Assembly (NCBI GenBank): GCA_947650285.1
Contig: CANTFL010000388.1
Location: forward strand, 1-64,000
Source of the DNA: Hyaloperonospora brassicae
Taxonomy: Eukaryota > Oomycota > Peronosporomycetes > Peronosporales > Peronosporaceae
Reading direction: 5' to 3'
Length of the DNA: 64,000 nt
In this document: in pieces, positions 1 to 10,449 of the stretch
Numbering within the stretch: position 1 is the first letter of the stretch
Layout of the letters: every line of letters begins with the position of its first letter
The notes under the pieces: generated by a model
Told to the model about the DNA's origin: nothing
The model's input: the letters and a program-made list of their open reading frames with translations, nothing else
The model's database searches: none
Program-made: the position numbers and the translations under genes

Positions 1-1428
1 GCAAAGGTACAGTAGTGTACCTGTTCTTTGAATATTTATGTGAACAAGAGCCCCGAAGTAAATGATTTGCAGTGGACTGTTGATAATGTGTACAGCCAGG
101 AGATGCCAAGGTAACGAAGCCACTGCTTTAACCGCAGTTGTCTACTAATGTCGAACGGTTTCTCGGCGCATGTAAATTCTTATTACAGAGTCACTTATCC
201 GTTAAATGAATTGTCCAGCCTCGAGCGTATACGGATACTGATAGCTCGAGGTTTGGCGGACGAAGGCACCGCGGAATGCACTCTGTGAGCTGCAAAAAAA
301 CAATAAGCGGGGTCCGGACCAAGCGTGTCGAGGCTATTGCATAAAAAAATTAAAATGAGATTAAACTCATACCGAGATCAGCTACGGGCTTGCACCTTAT
401 TGTATAACCTCAAACGCATCTAGTGCATGTAAACTTTTAATAAGCGATTTTTCAATTCTTCTATACGAAGTGCATGATTACATGTATGATAAGTTAGCTT
501 AAGGACATACGTGGCATCCCCATCATTGATTATTGCAACAAACAAGTAGATGTGTGCAGAAATTGGCATGCTTATGATACAGCGAAAAGGCTTGATTGAA
601 AGACATTAAAAACAATAATTCGCGTGATGTCAAAGCATTGTTTGTTTGGGAACTATTGGCATTTCTGTATTCGCTGTCAACGTTGGAGAACGTGATGTAA
701 GCAATAAGAACACGCATAAATTTATTGCGTTGACGAGAAGTTGTGGGGCGTGCCGAAAATTGCCTCGAAACATAAAAAGTAGTACCACCATCACCACCTC
801 ATCATATAAGCGCCCATCATATGTGCTTGTCTCGAAGTAATGGAGGTTCTCTTCAAATGTAGCCGACATCCGTGAGCTTGATCGTATTTGGAGTGCCGGA
901 AGGATATTGGAATGTACTTGATCGGGTACGGGATATCCACCGGGACATTATAGATGCCTCACTTGATTCGATACTTCCTGGTAGCCCATAGTATCCTGCC
1001 CCGAGACATGTCGGTGATCCACCGGAAGAGGTGGAGGCTGTCCACGATACAACTGGTTGTAGCATTGTCTTCTCGGGCGGTTTTTCTTCTCGGATCATAT
1101 TAAAATTGTGAATATGACTGGCCTTGGCCTACAGACACTTAAAACAATGCTTTATTTCTCATTATAGATGCTGGTTGATACACTTGTCCAGTACACGACA
1201 TAGAATAATTGAGATTCGACACCTCTGGCAGAAAATCATCATGACTGGCGTTGAAGGGTAGGACTTAAGCTCTTCGACACGTCAGGTCGCATGTCACCAT
1301 CAGCCTCGGACTGCTGGGGGGACGGAATCGAGCAGTCGATGTCTTGCTGACGATTCTCCATCCAGAAATCTGAAACCAGTAGCTTTATTAGTCGCGACAG
1401 GATCAAATGAAGGTAAACAGCGAGCTTT
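1..1428. other. No recognisable gene; one weak coding-like stretch
   Basis: No protein family can be recognised here. The only coding-like piece is on the plus strand at about 863-1097. There a frame of roughly 78 codons (beginning TSVSLIVFGVPEGYWN) is interrupted by one TAG near 987-989 and ends in TGA. It has no clear start codon and no known domain, so it could be a gene relic or chance. The rest is moderately AT-rich sequence with only short frames. Confidence 0.5.
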
Positions 1429-1565
1429 GCAGCACGTACCTGGCTCGAACATGTCTTACGTCAGTGCAGCACCTTGGCTCGAACCTTTTTTTGTCAGTGC
1501 AGCACCTTGGATCGAACTTGTCTTACGTCAGTGCAGTACTTTGGCTCGGAATGTTTCGATGTATA
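1429..1565. repeat. Tandem repeat, about 4 units of 33-37 bp
   Basis: Four consecutive units begin GCAGCAC or GCAGTAC at 1429, 1466, 1499 and 1533. They share the core GCAGCACCTTGGCTCGAAC followed by a T-rich stretch and ACGTCAGT. Unit lengths are 37, 33, 34 and about 33 bp. A 94-codon frame runs through the array, but its repetitive peptide is most simply a by-product of the repeat. Confidence 0.85.
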
Positions 1566-1860
1566 TTTCCAAACGCCTAGGCGTAACGTTTAGCAATGGT
1601 GCGGGGGAGAACACTGTCGCCTATAAATATACGAAACGTTTGTATTTATCGCAAGACGCGGTGCTACGTACCGCTGTCATTTTGCCGTCTGTAAAGACGA
1701 ACACAAATTAGGACCCCAAAACAACTGATCATATGTATTTGTGTAGTTGAAGTCAGAGTTGGCGCCAGGTAGTCTTTCAGTTGGAGATGTTTAACGCGTC
1801 CCCTGGACGAGGCGCATCTTCAACAACATGGCGTACCAATTCTCGCGCCACCTCTCTTCT

Positions 1861-2718
1861 TCGATTGTGCAAATGCACTTCCCAATCTGCGCCTTCGGGC
1901 AACAAGCCGAGCAAGACGACCTCCAAGGAGCCGGGCAACCGGCCCCCTTGCCCTGGGTGGGAAGTCCCCTATCGTGGGGCCCAGGTTACAAGGGGGAGGC
2001 CTTCTTGCCGCTGCGTGCGCCACGGGAGGCAGCGCAGCGTGCGAACCGAAAGGAAGGCGACAGGCCCGTCATCCCGCGGTGTAGAGTTCGCCGACGAATG
2101 TTAGCTGTTCTAACACCAAGCTAGTTCCTGCCCTTCCCGAGCAAGACCCTCCTCGCCGACCCGTTCGCTGCGCGCGCACCAGGTCCCACGAAGCGGACTC
2201 CTCTTAGAACGGAGCGGCCCCGTTGAGATCCAGTACCGGCTCGTTTATGTACTGTAAGCACCAGGCCACGATACTTTTCTTCGGTGGTGCGTCTGGGCAT
2301 TTGCAAGGGATTTGAACCGTACGACCGGCCCGAAGAGCGCAGTAAGTCGGCCTCAGGACACGACCAAAGATTACGCGTGAGATGGCTCATGGGGAATACC
2401 GCCGTATACCCGGACCCCAATCAAGCGTCACCTGTCCCTTGATATGCAGATAGACTCCAAGCGTGAGAGCAGCCCCAGCCATCCAGGTTAAGTGTACGCA
2501 CCGGTACTAACCCCAACCTTGGTCAATGGCCACGCCCCCGTGACCTGTCGGGAGTGCCCTCGTGACGCATGTGGCGTTCCGCTAGCAGAATGAGAAAGCG
2601 AGAAGGTTTAGTTTGGGTCGTTATAGATGATCGAGGGTTCACATGACAGACATGAAGGCGCATAGAGTTAACTCCGTGCAAATAGATCTACTGAATCTAT
2701 CTCGATTGTGCAAATGCA
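1861..2718. other. GC-rich block bounded by 17-bp direct repeats
   Basis: The sequence TCGATTGTGCAAATGCA occurs at 1861-1877 and again, identically, at 2702-2718. The roughly 820 bp between them is clearly more GC-rich than the flanks and has short frames on both strands but no recognisable domain. It may be an inserted or transferred segment, an LTR-like repeat, or the product of a slippage or recombination event. No known family was recognised. Confidence 0.6.
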
Positions 2719-4248
2719 GCGACGTCGCTGATGATCACTGCGGTTGTCTTCAGACGTGCGCTCTGCGACACACTAGCGACCTATGGTGTGACAAAAAATC
2801 GGACGGTCCCTTTCCATGTGGGGTATGTCCGGCTGCGATTGTTTGCTGTTCTTTGCCTCGTCGCTCCGTTGTTTGACGATCTCAGATCCGCACAGCGGCT
2901 AACGTGCAGTACACGTCCCCTCGCACGCAGTCGTGCACTGACTCAGATGAATCACTACTCGCGGCGAGCGAACAGACTTTTGCCTACTGCCCGACGTATA
3001 AACGCTTGGTGTTGGCTGGTGCTCCGTTTCCCCATGGAGATCACCAGCTAAAATTTTCAAACTTTCTGGCAACAGTTTTACCGATCAGTGTTTACGCCCG
3101 TGATCTGCTCACCATCAGAATTTGTGGAAGGTACCGAGCGTGAACCCAGGTCGCTGAACGTATTCACCAACGGCGTCAACTATTAGCAATGGGCGTGCAC
3201 TGTCCACTGATGCCCTGTGTAGCTCTCCGCAACGATGGCAGCTGCCTGGCCGACACATTGCCATGACGTCGCGCAACTTCCCACTACAAGGCGATAGTTA
3301 AGCCACCAATTTGTATCATAGTGCCTGTAGACTACTCCCGCTTTCGTCTGTATCAAATGAGTGCCGAGATGCAAAGAGCTTTTGAGGCATCATCGACGAC
3401 TCGTCTGTCCGGTGTTTTTACGTTCATTCGGACCAGACGCCGACCCACGAGCAGTCAACATATCCATAAAAGCTGCAGGGCTCGACGTTAGAAGTGCCAA
3501 CGGCTCTCTCTGACCGTGCCAGATCCGAGGGACCTGCTCAAATTTGTTGGAAACAAACGAACGAATAACAAAAGATCTTGTGTTCGGACGCGTGCCAGAC
3601 GCGTTTCGGCCCCCGCCAGGGGCCTCGTCAGTGGCTTGTCATGACACAAGGGAGACCTACCCAACCTGTCTCTTTGTGCTGCCGAATACAACACACAGAA
3701 CCCTGTAGACCATTATATATATAAAGGCCCTAGTGTAGGTTGAATCTCTGAAGTCGACCCAAGTGCAACTTGCACTTCTAACAATATTAAGTCTGACGGT
3801 TTGTGAAGCCTATGAGAGGGTCGAAGCCAGCTTGCTGCCGTCCTTCCAAACTGCTACTTGTAGTTGTTAATGACTGTGACTGAATGCTAAGTGACAGACA
3901 GTTGTAAGGCGTTCGAACGAGAATTGGCTACAGGCCACGCTTGCAGAGCCTGCGGGTGACGGTCGACGCAGTCCTAAGCTAGTTTCACCCAAGATGGGGG
4001 ATATACCGACGGCTGCTCCTGTCGTTGATTTATCGTATGGTAAGCTGGATGACCCGTCTCTGTCGCTGGCTCTTCTCCGTCGTTCCTTCGTCGGACGGTC
4101 TATTGGCTGTACCCTTCCTGCCGTCAGATCCTATGCGTAATTCAATGGATGAGACCGGTATGTCGCATGATTTTCGAATGGATAGTGAGGTGGCCCAATC
4201 AATGCTGTGCGCGTGGCACTCGACCCGAAAGCATCGCCACAATCGCTG
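2719..4248. other. No recognisable gene; isolated TATA-like tract
   Basis: No domain or credible gene was seen in this 1.5-kb stretch. A TATA-like tract (TATATATATAAAGG) lies at about 3713-3726. Upstream of it, near 3614-3630, is a short GGCCCC/GGGGCC hairpin. Together these resemble the U3/R part of an LTR, but no partner LTR was found in the window, so this stays a suggestion. Confidence 0.4.
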
Positions 4249-4892
4249 TCACTTCGACTATCGCCACATACCTCACAAAGCTCCCGAGCACACCTATCAG
4301 CGATCTCCATCGAGCATGAACATCAAGGCCGGCATCTTCGTGGTTCTAGCCGGCGCCGTCCCATCCCTGTCTGAAGATACTTGTGGGTCTCCGAGGGGCT
4401 GCCCCTACTGGGACGGTCATTCGGCTGCAATTTCCGACGGCATTGCCTTCTGCGAGAACACATATGGCGCGGACCCCGACAAGGCTCTCGAATGCTGCAG
4501 GGCATGTTGCATTGCTGCAGACATACCCATGCAGTTCACTCCCGTAATAAGCTACAGCCACAGCGTGCACTGGGGTGTGCTTTCTCTTGGGCATTCTCAT
4601 AGGGCATCTGATCTATCTCCACTTGTGTGTAAGCTGACTGTCTGGCCGCGAGGGCTGCAACGATCGTCGATAGGGAAGTTCATAGATGGAAGTACTCTTT
4701 CTTTTAATAAACTTATCGTCATCGATTGCGCTGTCTTGTTTGTACTGCTCGCCTCAACTATTGCTTATTCGTTCACTTCCGTCTTGCATGCCTACTGATA
4801 CCGCCATGGACTGCCAATTGGGTGACGGTCGTGCGTGCACAACGCTGTGACTAAAATGCGCAAGGGCTAGCTCTTATGACTGCTTAGTAGCT
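4197..4892. repeat. Segmental duplication, left arm of copy 1
   Basis: This segment aligns by eye along its length with 24137-24833, including the Cys-rich gene and about 300 bp downstream. The duplication continues at 10953 on the far side of the MULE. The left limit of similarity in copy 2 coincides with the end of the element B LTR at 24136. Confidence 0.85.
4316..4798 (+). CDS. Small secreted Cys-rich protein, copy 1 (frameshifted C-terminus)
   Basis: The first ATG of the conserved N-terminus is at 4316, giving 160 codons. An in-frame extension back to 4025 is probably 5' UTR, because similarity to the paralogs supports the 4316 start and an Inr-like TCACTTC lies at 4249-4255. Residues 1 to about 19 form a signal peptide (MNIKAGIFVVLAGAVPSLS). 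Next comes one six-cysteine module, C-x5-C-x16-C-x13-CC-x3-C, ending about residue 66. Compared with the copy at 24.3 kb, one extra base lies just after the last cysteines (about 4512-4530). The frame therefore runs past the ancestral stop into former 3' UTR, adding about 94 residues that end in a hydrophobic stretch. That tail is probably not a real domain. The expected role is an extracellular, disulfide-bonded protein. The family was not recognised; comparison with oomycete PcF/SCR-type small Cys-rich proteins would be sensible. Confidence 0.6.
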   Translation: MNIKAGIFVVLAGAVPSLSEDTCGSPRGCPYWDGHSAAISDGIAFCENTYGADPDKALECCRACCIAADIPMQFTPVISYSHSVHWGVLSLGHSHRASDLSPLVCKLTVWPRGLQRSSIGKFIDGSTLSFNKLIVIDCAVLFVLLASTIAYSFTSVLHAY

Positions 4893-4968
4893 GACGTTGC
4901 GGGGAGAGGTTTAATACACCGGGCATTATTGCTTAATACACCAGCGTATTTCCATTGCACATTATTTT

Positions 4969-5992
4969 ATAGAAAGAATAAAAAATGCCTCATTTAATCA
5001 CGAAAATAAAAATTGCCCCATATAATTTGAAAACAAAAAATGACCCAAATAATTGGAAAATAAAAGAATGCTCCACGTCCTAGTACTCAAGTTAATGTAA
5101 TACACATAAAACCACACGTCCTTGATTATTTTCGTTTTCCCATTTACGGCCGTGACCAGCCATCGTCCTGTTCGGGAAGCCAGGTAGAGGGTTCTACCAC
5201 GGGCGTGCTGCGCTTGCAGCCGCCAGTTTCAGGGTTAAACGCAAGATATAGATACGTAAACGCGTCTCTGCATCATCGATCGCGACCGTAAACACGGTCA
5301 TTCGGTGCCAATGTTGTTGAAATATTTTAAATTGCTTTTGCTATTGTTGTTATAGTTCCTATTGTTTCATTTGCTATTATAGATGTTCCTGCTGCTATTG
5401 TTGTTGTAGATGCTGCGGTTGCTTTTGTTGTTGCTCTGTTGATTCTGCTACTGCTGTTTCTGCTGTTTTTGCTGCTGCTGTTGTTGTTGTAGGTGCTGCG
5501 GTTGCTGTATTGTTGCTCTGTTGACGAAGCAACTGCTATTTCTGCTGAGAGATACAGTCGTTGCATTGGACGGGGTCGCATTCACGAAAGCCCGCATCAC
5601 GTGCGTGCTGGTGCTCAGTGACGAACAGTGTACGTGTGCGTGTGTTTGTATAGCTAGAAACAGACGAGTGTGGTGCTGCTCTTACCGAGCTGTTTTTAAG
5701 ACTAATGACATAATTTTATATAATGATGGGATTTAAGCAACTTGCACTTTGAATTGCCAGCACCTACTGTGAGGGATTAGCGTAGGCTGCATCGTGATGA
5801 TACCAATTGCGTGAAGAACCGTCATAACCAAAACCAGAACTTGTATCGATGTGCTGCGCTTAAGTTGATTAAAGCATGCAACATAGACATTAACTTGAGT
5901 ATACTAGAACGTGAAGCATTTTTTTGTTTTTTAATTATCTGGGGCATTTTTTTATTTTCGTGATTAAATGGGGCATTTTTTATTTTCCCTAT
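4969..5992. mobile_element. 1.0-kb non-autonomous TIR element with subterminal tandem repeats
   Basis: The ends begin ATAG(A/G)(A/G)A(A/G)AATAAAAAATGCC and are inverted copies about 90-110 bp long (4969-5077 and 5905-5992). The left arm is made of four units of about 27 bp (4977, 5003, 5030, 5057), each A-rich with a GCCCCAT- or GACCCAA-like core. The right arm carries the same units inverted. A 3-bp target duplication TTT is compatible with the flanks but not certain. No transposase was found; the interior holds a low-complexity CTG/TTG tract. It sits inside the MULE TIR. Confidence 0.75.
5322..5535. repeat. Low-complexity TTG/CTG-rich tract
   Basis: Imperfect runs of GCTGTTGTTG-type triplets, read on the minus strand as Asn/Ser/Thr/Ala-rich peptide. 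It lies inside the 1-kb TIR element and is not evidence for a gene. Confidence 0.75.
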
Positions 5993-6120
5993 TTTCATGA
6001 CAACAGTAATATCTCATTTATGCAACGTCAATTCGAATACGTCACACGATAAGCTAATTAGATATGCACCCATAACGTAGCCACGTCAATTCAAAATGGA
6101 AATCCGTGATTGTCTAATGC

Positions 6121-6369
6121 ATGATGATGAGCCCTTCATACACATTCACTACTGCTACTGTCACTGCTACGGTCATTGATGCTGATACTGATTATGTCGT
6201 CGCTGCCAATCAGGTTACGTTCCAAGCTAATGCTGACCCTAATCCTGCCGCCGCTGATCTCTCATGGATATGTGAAGAATCTCCACCGGTCAAGCCTTTT
6301 GATAGTCAAAAGACGGCTGTAGAGGCTTTTAATCAGTACGCCGTAGCCAAGGCTCTGCCATTAGCGTAG
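6121..6369 (+). pseudogene. MULE transposase N-terminal fragment (probable)
   Basis: An 82-codon frame lies just inside the left MULE TIR. Its end (PFDSQKTAVEAFNQYAVAKA) resembles the start of the FAR1/MULE N-terminal region, which usually has a PF-x-S...A...Y-A pattern. The position fits the 5' part of the transposase, whose catalytic core continues at 9.2 kb beyond the inserted gypsy element. Recognition rests on one short motif plus context, so the assignment is tentative. Confidence 0.45.
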
Positions 6370-6554
6370 CCTGCAGCCGTTCGATTGGTCCCGAGCACAG
6401 TTTTCTCACATTTTTAGAAGGAAAACATTGAAGGAGATGTCACAGTCGGCACACGTAAATGCGAGATCGCGGATAAAACAAGTTGGCTGTTCATACGAGC
6501 TCGTGATCATGTAGACAAGCACGCCCCAGAAAAATTCTCTGGTCAAAGCTTTGT

Positions 6555-7339
6555 GTGAACAACTGCCACACCGGCCACTCCAACATACTCGGACATGTAG
6601 TCACTAATGTCGGCAGTATAAAGCTACTGCCGAAATACATTGGTCCCTTTCGTGTGTTGCAACGCAAGGGCAATGCATACACGATTGAGTTGCCTCGCAG
6701 TATACGGACCCATCCTACGTTTTATGTTGGTCATCTCCGCCCGTACTATCAGTACGAGGCCTCTTGCGAGAACGGAGACAGCCAGCACGCTCAAAAATCG
6801 CCCTTCCAACGGATTTTTGTGATTACGGACCAAGCACTCAAGTTGGTCCTTCAGCGACGCGGTCTCGCGACGAGACGCCTCTAGCTCGTCGCGCAAACAA
6901 TGTTTCTCGCGTTCGCTCTCGAGTTGAAAAAACGCGAAATCCGATCTGTCCTTCTCCCGATCGGTACGTAGACGTCGTACGGTCGATAAAAAGTCGTTTC
7001 GACGATCGCGTTCGTGATCGACGTCTTCCCTCAACTCGGCCAGGTAACTTTCATGGTTATCCAAAGTCTCATGTAGTCCCGGCAGCCGAGCCGGACCTTG
7101 TCTTTTCACCACTACCAAAGCCACTAGTGGATTCTTAGGGTAGTCGACGCTTTCGCGTGGGGCGTATCTTGAGCCATCGCGTGAAGAACGGGGAGCGGAA
7201 AAGTTACCTTGTCCGCTGGTGTCGTTACCCACCATCGTATGATAGCTGGGAACCTCGATCCCAGCTGATGGCTGACGTTGAAGGTCTCGTCCACCAGTAT
7301 AACGAGACGAATCCAATTGGTCCGAGGGCCCATCGGTAA
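6555..7339 (+). pseudogene. Gypsy pol 3' end: integrase C-terminal domain and chromodomain (element A)
   Basis: The frame 6555-6884 contains the typical integrase C-terminal strand pattern (VGSIKLLPKYIGPFRVLQRK, then TIELP and HPTFYVGHLRPYY). A second frame, 7157-7339, holds a chromodomain (GRILSHRVKNGERKSYLVRW, then YDSWEP). Chromodomains of chromoviruses are thought to direct integration to modified chromatin. The two pieces are in different frames with stops between (about 6885-7140). In that interval the minus strand instead reads as a coiled coil. The fragment is non-functional because the catalytic integrase core is missing. Confidence 0.8.
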
Positions 7340-8084
7340 ACACGCGCTTTTTGCGCTTGTGGACGGATTGCAAGTTTGCAATCGCGTCCCGCATCTCAGC
7401 CGAGATGTGTGAACTTCCCCAGGGCTAATCTAGGGAATACACGTCCCTATGTGCACGTTGCGAGTTGTCAACACAACTCGCACAAGGGTCTCCCCATGTG
7501 AGGCAAGGAATGCCTGCCTCACTCGATAAACAATGCAACCGGTACCTAGCACCGGTCGGCGTTCGCCTTTCGAACCTGAGGCGTGTCGCCTCAAGTTTCT
7601 TGAGCCACCCTTCTCGTCCAAAATTCTTTACGTTTTGGACGAACGCATTCCACGCTGCCAAAAGCGAGTTCTTGTCACGCTTTTGGTTACCATTGTACCA
7701 TCGATGCCTAAAGAAGGCATCGAGATAGAAGTCTTTTTCAGCGCAAAAATTTCTCGCGCTGGGTCCTAAGCCATGAAGCTCAGTTGCATCGAATAATGGA
7801 ATTCGACGGTATTGACTTGTCTCGTGAGAAAAATTATTGATGAGCCGTTCGGGCAAACGCCACGGCTTCAGCTCATCACGCTTCGACGTGGTTACTTTGC
7901 CGGTACCACGGTTGTCAGTATGACGACGGCTCGCACCATCGTCGAATAGCTCGTGCGAAGGCGCACATGTTGATTGCGGTGATGAGTAATCATACTCATC
8001 ACCATATTTATCATCACTGCCGAACAGACTGTGACGCATGTCGCGAGTCCGTACGTTCGGCAGGTCTATTGTTGAACGAGGCAC
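6624..8084 (-). pseudogene. Antisense ORF with C-terminal coiled coil in element A
   Basis: Two minus-strand frames, 7425-8084 (219 codons) and 6624-7394 (256 codons), lie in the same phase. They are separated by a single TAG at about 7425 and 9 further codons, giving one reading frame of about 486 codons with one stop. This is longer than any sense frame in the element. A 63-residue upstream frame from a Met near 8310 (MSMRGDPKTTQPVAAPASAA) could be its N-terminus if one frameshift near 8150 is allowed. The part encoded by about 7070-6810 is very rich in E, R, K and L with heptad-like spacing. It falls where the sense strand has no pol coding. No known domain was recognised. Element B carries a comparable frame at the same place. 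The last 60 or so codons overlap integrase antisense and may not belong. Confidence 0.5.
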
Positions 8085-8437
8085 CGCAGGTGAACGCGAT
8101 GCCTCTGAAGACTTTTCCGAGTCAGATACATCTGACTCGCCAGAGTAGCTGATTCCTTACTCGGAGGTCACTGTGTGCATGAGGTGTGATATAACATGCG
8201 CCTGCAGCAACACCTTCTGCAGGCTGAGAACGAGCAGCAGACGCTGAGTCGTCTGCCGCAGAGGCGGGTGCAGCAACAGGCTGTGTCGTCTTTGGGTCAC
8301 CCCGCATAGACATGTTAACTATGCGAGGCGAAGTCAGAATGAACGAATCTGAACAACAAGTACTCCCCGTCCCGTTGGCATCCAATGGGTGGCCACAAAA
8401 GTTTCGATAGTCACACAGTGACTACCAGTTAAGGGGG

Positions 8438-8861
8438 TGATGTAACGGGGTAGCCCGTTACATGATATTGTCATTAAGGATAAAATGACAATAAGGAATA
8501 TTACGTTAATTGTTCTTTTGACAATATCACAGAGCATGATGATATTGTTGAAGATGACCGAAGGGTCTACTCATTGGTTGATATCGAGATGATATAAACC
8601 CACCAATCGCTGCTAGACGCGCGCAATGGGTGGTGGGTAGACGTTATCATACGTTTAGTTATATTAGTATAATTTAGTCAGGACAAACAGAGATACAAGA
8701 GTGATAGGACTTAATTATATTAATAACAATTTTACTTTTTCGACGACTAGAGTCTTTCACCTTAGTCGTTCTACATTCCTCTGTGTAGTTCTACACCTAG
8801 CTGGGCACTGACTATCACTACAGTCAGTGATAGTAAACTTTGTACTGGTTGACCAGTACGA
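8438..8861 (+). repeat. 3' LTR of element A
   Basis: It begins TGATGTAACGGGG directly after the polypurine tract and aligns by eye over its whole length with 48604-49027. The start contains an inverted motif, GTAACGGGGTAGCCCGTTAC, also typical of the related element B LTR. The 3' limit is set only by the end of similarity between the two copies. Confidence 0.8.
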
Positions 8862-9239
8862 ATTTGGCGGTGCCCCTTTTTAAAGACCATGCTCTCAGCG
8901 CTACCGACGGCGCGACGTGCGATGGAGAAATTAATGTTATCAATTTTAAGGTTATCCAGATGCATCAAGATGGAGCTGCTATACGGGTACGTGTGCGTGT
9001 TGAAGTCATATACAGCAGGTCGTTGTCTCTCTTATTTTGTCTGAATGTGATTATATATTAAATTGTAACCAGTCTATAGATGCGTGTCCTTTTATATGCA
9101 AAGGATGTCCACAATATCGTTCAGAAGTAGGCAGGAAGTCACTAGGTGAAAAATCACACACGAAAGCTGCTGAAGCACATTAAGGACCATAATATTATAT
9201 CCACGGTATCAGTGGACGAGACAAGCACGTTCGGTACCT

Positions 9240-9740
9240 GTTTTGGCAGCCCGAGCGGACCTAGAACTGGACATAACGTCACCACGAGATTATATGATTG
9301 ACTGCACATACAAGACGAATCCTACAGCCTCTCGCTCCTGTATATTTTCGTATATGCTCGTACCAACGAACCTTTTACTGCTGCAGTTGGATTCATCGGC
9401 GGTGAAGCACTTACGGTTAATATGTGGATGACAAATGAGGCCGATAGGATTATCCCTTGATATCCAAATATTCTTGTCGTAAATTGCGACCTTGGACTCA
9501 TCAACGCAATCGCGGGGAGGTGGCCTCACGCATTGACTATTATATGCAGGTTTCACATGGCAAAAAACATCATCACCCGATGCAGACAAAATTTCATGGA
9601 TGCCGGCGAGGAGATATGGACATCCTTCCTGTCACAGCGGAAGTCTTTTGTCCATGCGCCTACAGAAGCAACTGTTATGGGGATTCGGAAGCAGCTACCT
9701 ACAATTGTGGTGTGTTTCGCTACCAACTTTATATAACAGA
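9240..9740 (+). pseudogene. MULE transposase catalytic core, frameshifted
   Basis: Two plus frames together give the MULE/FAR1-type DDE core. One (phase of 9243) has DYMIDCTYKTN with the first catalytic Asp at 9300-9302. The other carries TNEPFTAAVGFI, then VVNCDLGLINAI with the second Asp at 9488-9490, then CRFHMAKNI, the C-x2-H region that follows in this family. At least one frameshift lies between the first motif and the rest, and a TGA lies just before YPNILVVN. The role would be cut-and-paste transposition of the 6-kb element; in this state it cannot be made. The overlapping frame starting at 9457 is a shadow over this part. Confidence 0.75.
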
Positions 9741-10449
9741 TGTGAATAATTTTTTAGTTATTTTTAACAGGACTCCAACACTGTCGCGTACCTCAACAGA
9801 TACAAGTTTTTTCTTCGACATCACTGGGCATCATTCAGCATCAATCGATACCAGCATTTTGAACATACGGTCACCTCTCAAGTTGAAGGAGATAACTAAA
9901 AGAATAGCAAAAGTTAGCTCAACAGCGCAAATTGAACACTCCTCGACGTCTACAAACAAAATTGGAATTATCGATTACAATTATAAGATTATTAGTGAAG
10001 CGATGGCAAAAGAGAGAGTCGGGATACTCACAAACTTACCTGGTAAATTAATTTTAAAGCTGCATCGCAAGAAAATTCCATCACGGGCTGGTGCTGCTAA
10101 AGAAATAGTACCTTTTATCTCTCAATACACCGAAAAGATCAAGGAATGTAATAAATTCCATGAGAGGATTCATGGCATCCTCTGCACGCACGCCACATGA
10201 GGACACATCGACGAAAAGATGCCCATCAAAGTTAGCGATTTTGCAAATCAAAGGCACCTGGATTATTCTGACGATGACAACAACACCTATGCAGATGTTT
10301 CAGGTATTCTGCATCCCTTCCGCATTTTTAAAACGACGTCTCGCAAGCGGTCACACCAAACAACGACAAAGCATTACCCGTCGGGGTTCGAGAATCTGAA
10401 CGGTATTGTGGCAGTAAAAATGCATTCACTACCACAGACCTGTTCATGA
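9741..10449 (+). pseudogene. Probable C-terminal part of the MULE transposase
   Basis: Frames 9741-10200 (the tail of a 247-codon frame) and 10219-10449 follow the catalytic core and are AT-rich, as MULE tails often are. No zinc finger or other motif could be identified. It is assigned by position only. From 10450 to the right TIR at 10765 nothing convincing is seen. Confidence 0.3.

Larger units (their letters stand above)
4902..6105. repeat. Left terminal inverted repeat of the MULE (split)
   Basis: Bases 4902-4968 and about 5996-6105 together match the reverse complement of 10765-10943. The match is interrupted by the 1-kb TIR element 4969-5992, which therefore inserted later. Confidence 0.8.
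6480..8861 (+). mobile_element. Ty3/gypsy chromovirus, 3' fragment (element A)
   Basis: A 5'-truncated LTR retrotransposon inserted in the MULE, sense strand plus. The order is integrase C-terminal domain, spacer, chromodomain, about 1 kb of spacer, polypurine tract AAGGGGG (8431-8437) and the 3' LTR from TGATGTAAC at 8438. Gag, protease, RT and most of integrase are absent. The spacer holds a long minus-strand ORF, described separately. The same LTR family occurs at 48604. Confidence 0.8.

Noticed and set aside
1861..2620. rRNA or spacer origin of the GC-rich block
   Set aside because: I could not find any conserved rRNA core sequence, and both strands lack the expected helices.
4025..4315. 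N-terminal extension of the 4.3-kb Cys-rich ORF
   Set aside because: The signal peptide and paralog alignment start at the Met at 4316. The upstream part contains an Inr-like site and has no similarity at the protein level.
4977..5077. CRISPR-like spaced repeats
   Set aside because: The units are directly adjacent, AT-rich and inverted at the other end of a 1-kb element. They are TIR units in a eukaryotic genome.
5327..5581. Asn/Ser/Thr-rich 84-codon minus frame
   Set aside because: It is a translation of a TTG/CTG low-complexity tract inside a TIR element.
9457..9740. First half of a 247-codon plus frame in the MULE
   Set aside because: It overlaps the real MULE core in another phase (DLGLINAI, CRFHMAKN), so this half is a shadow.
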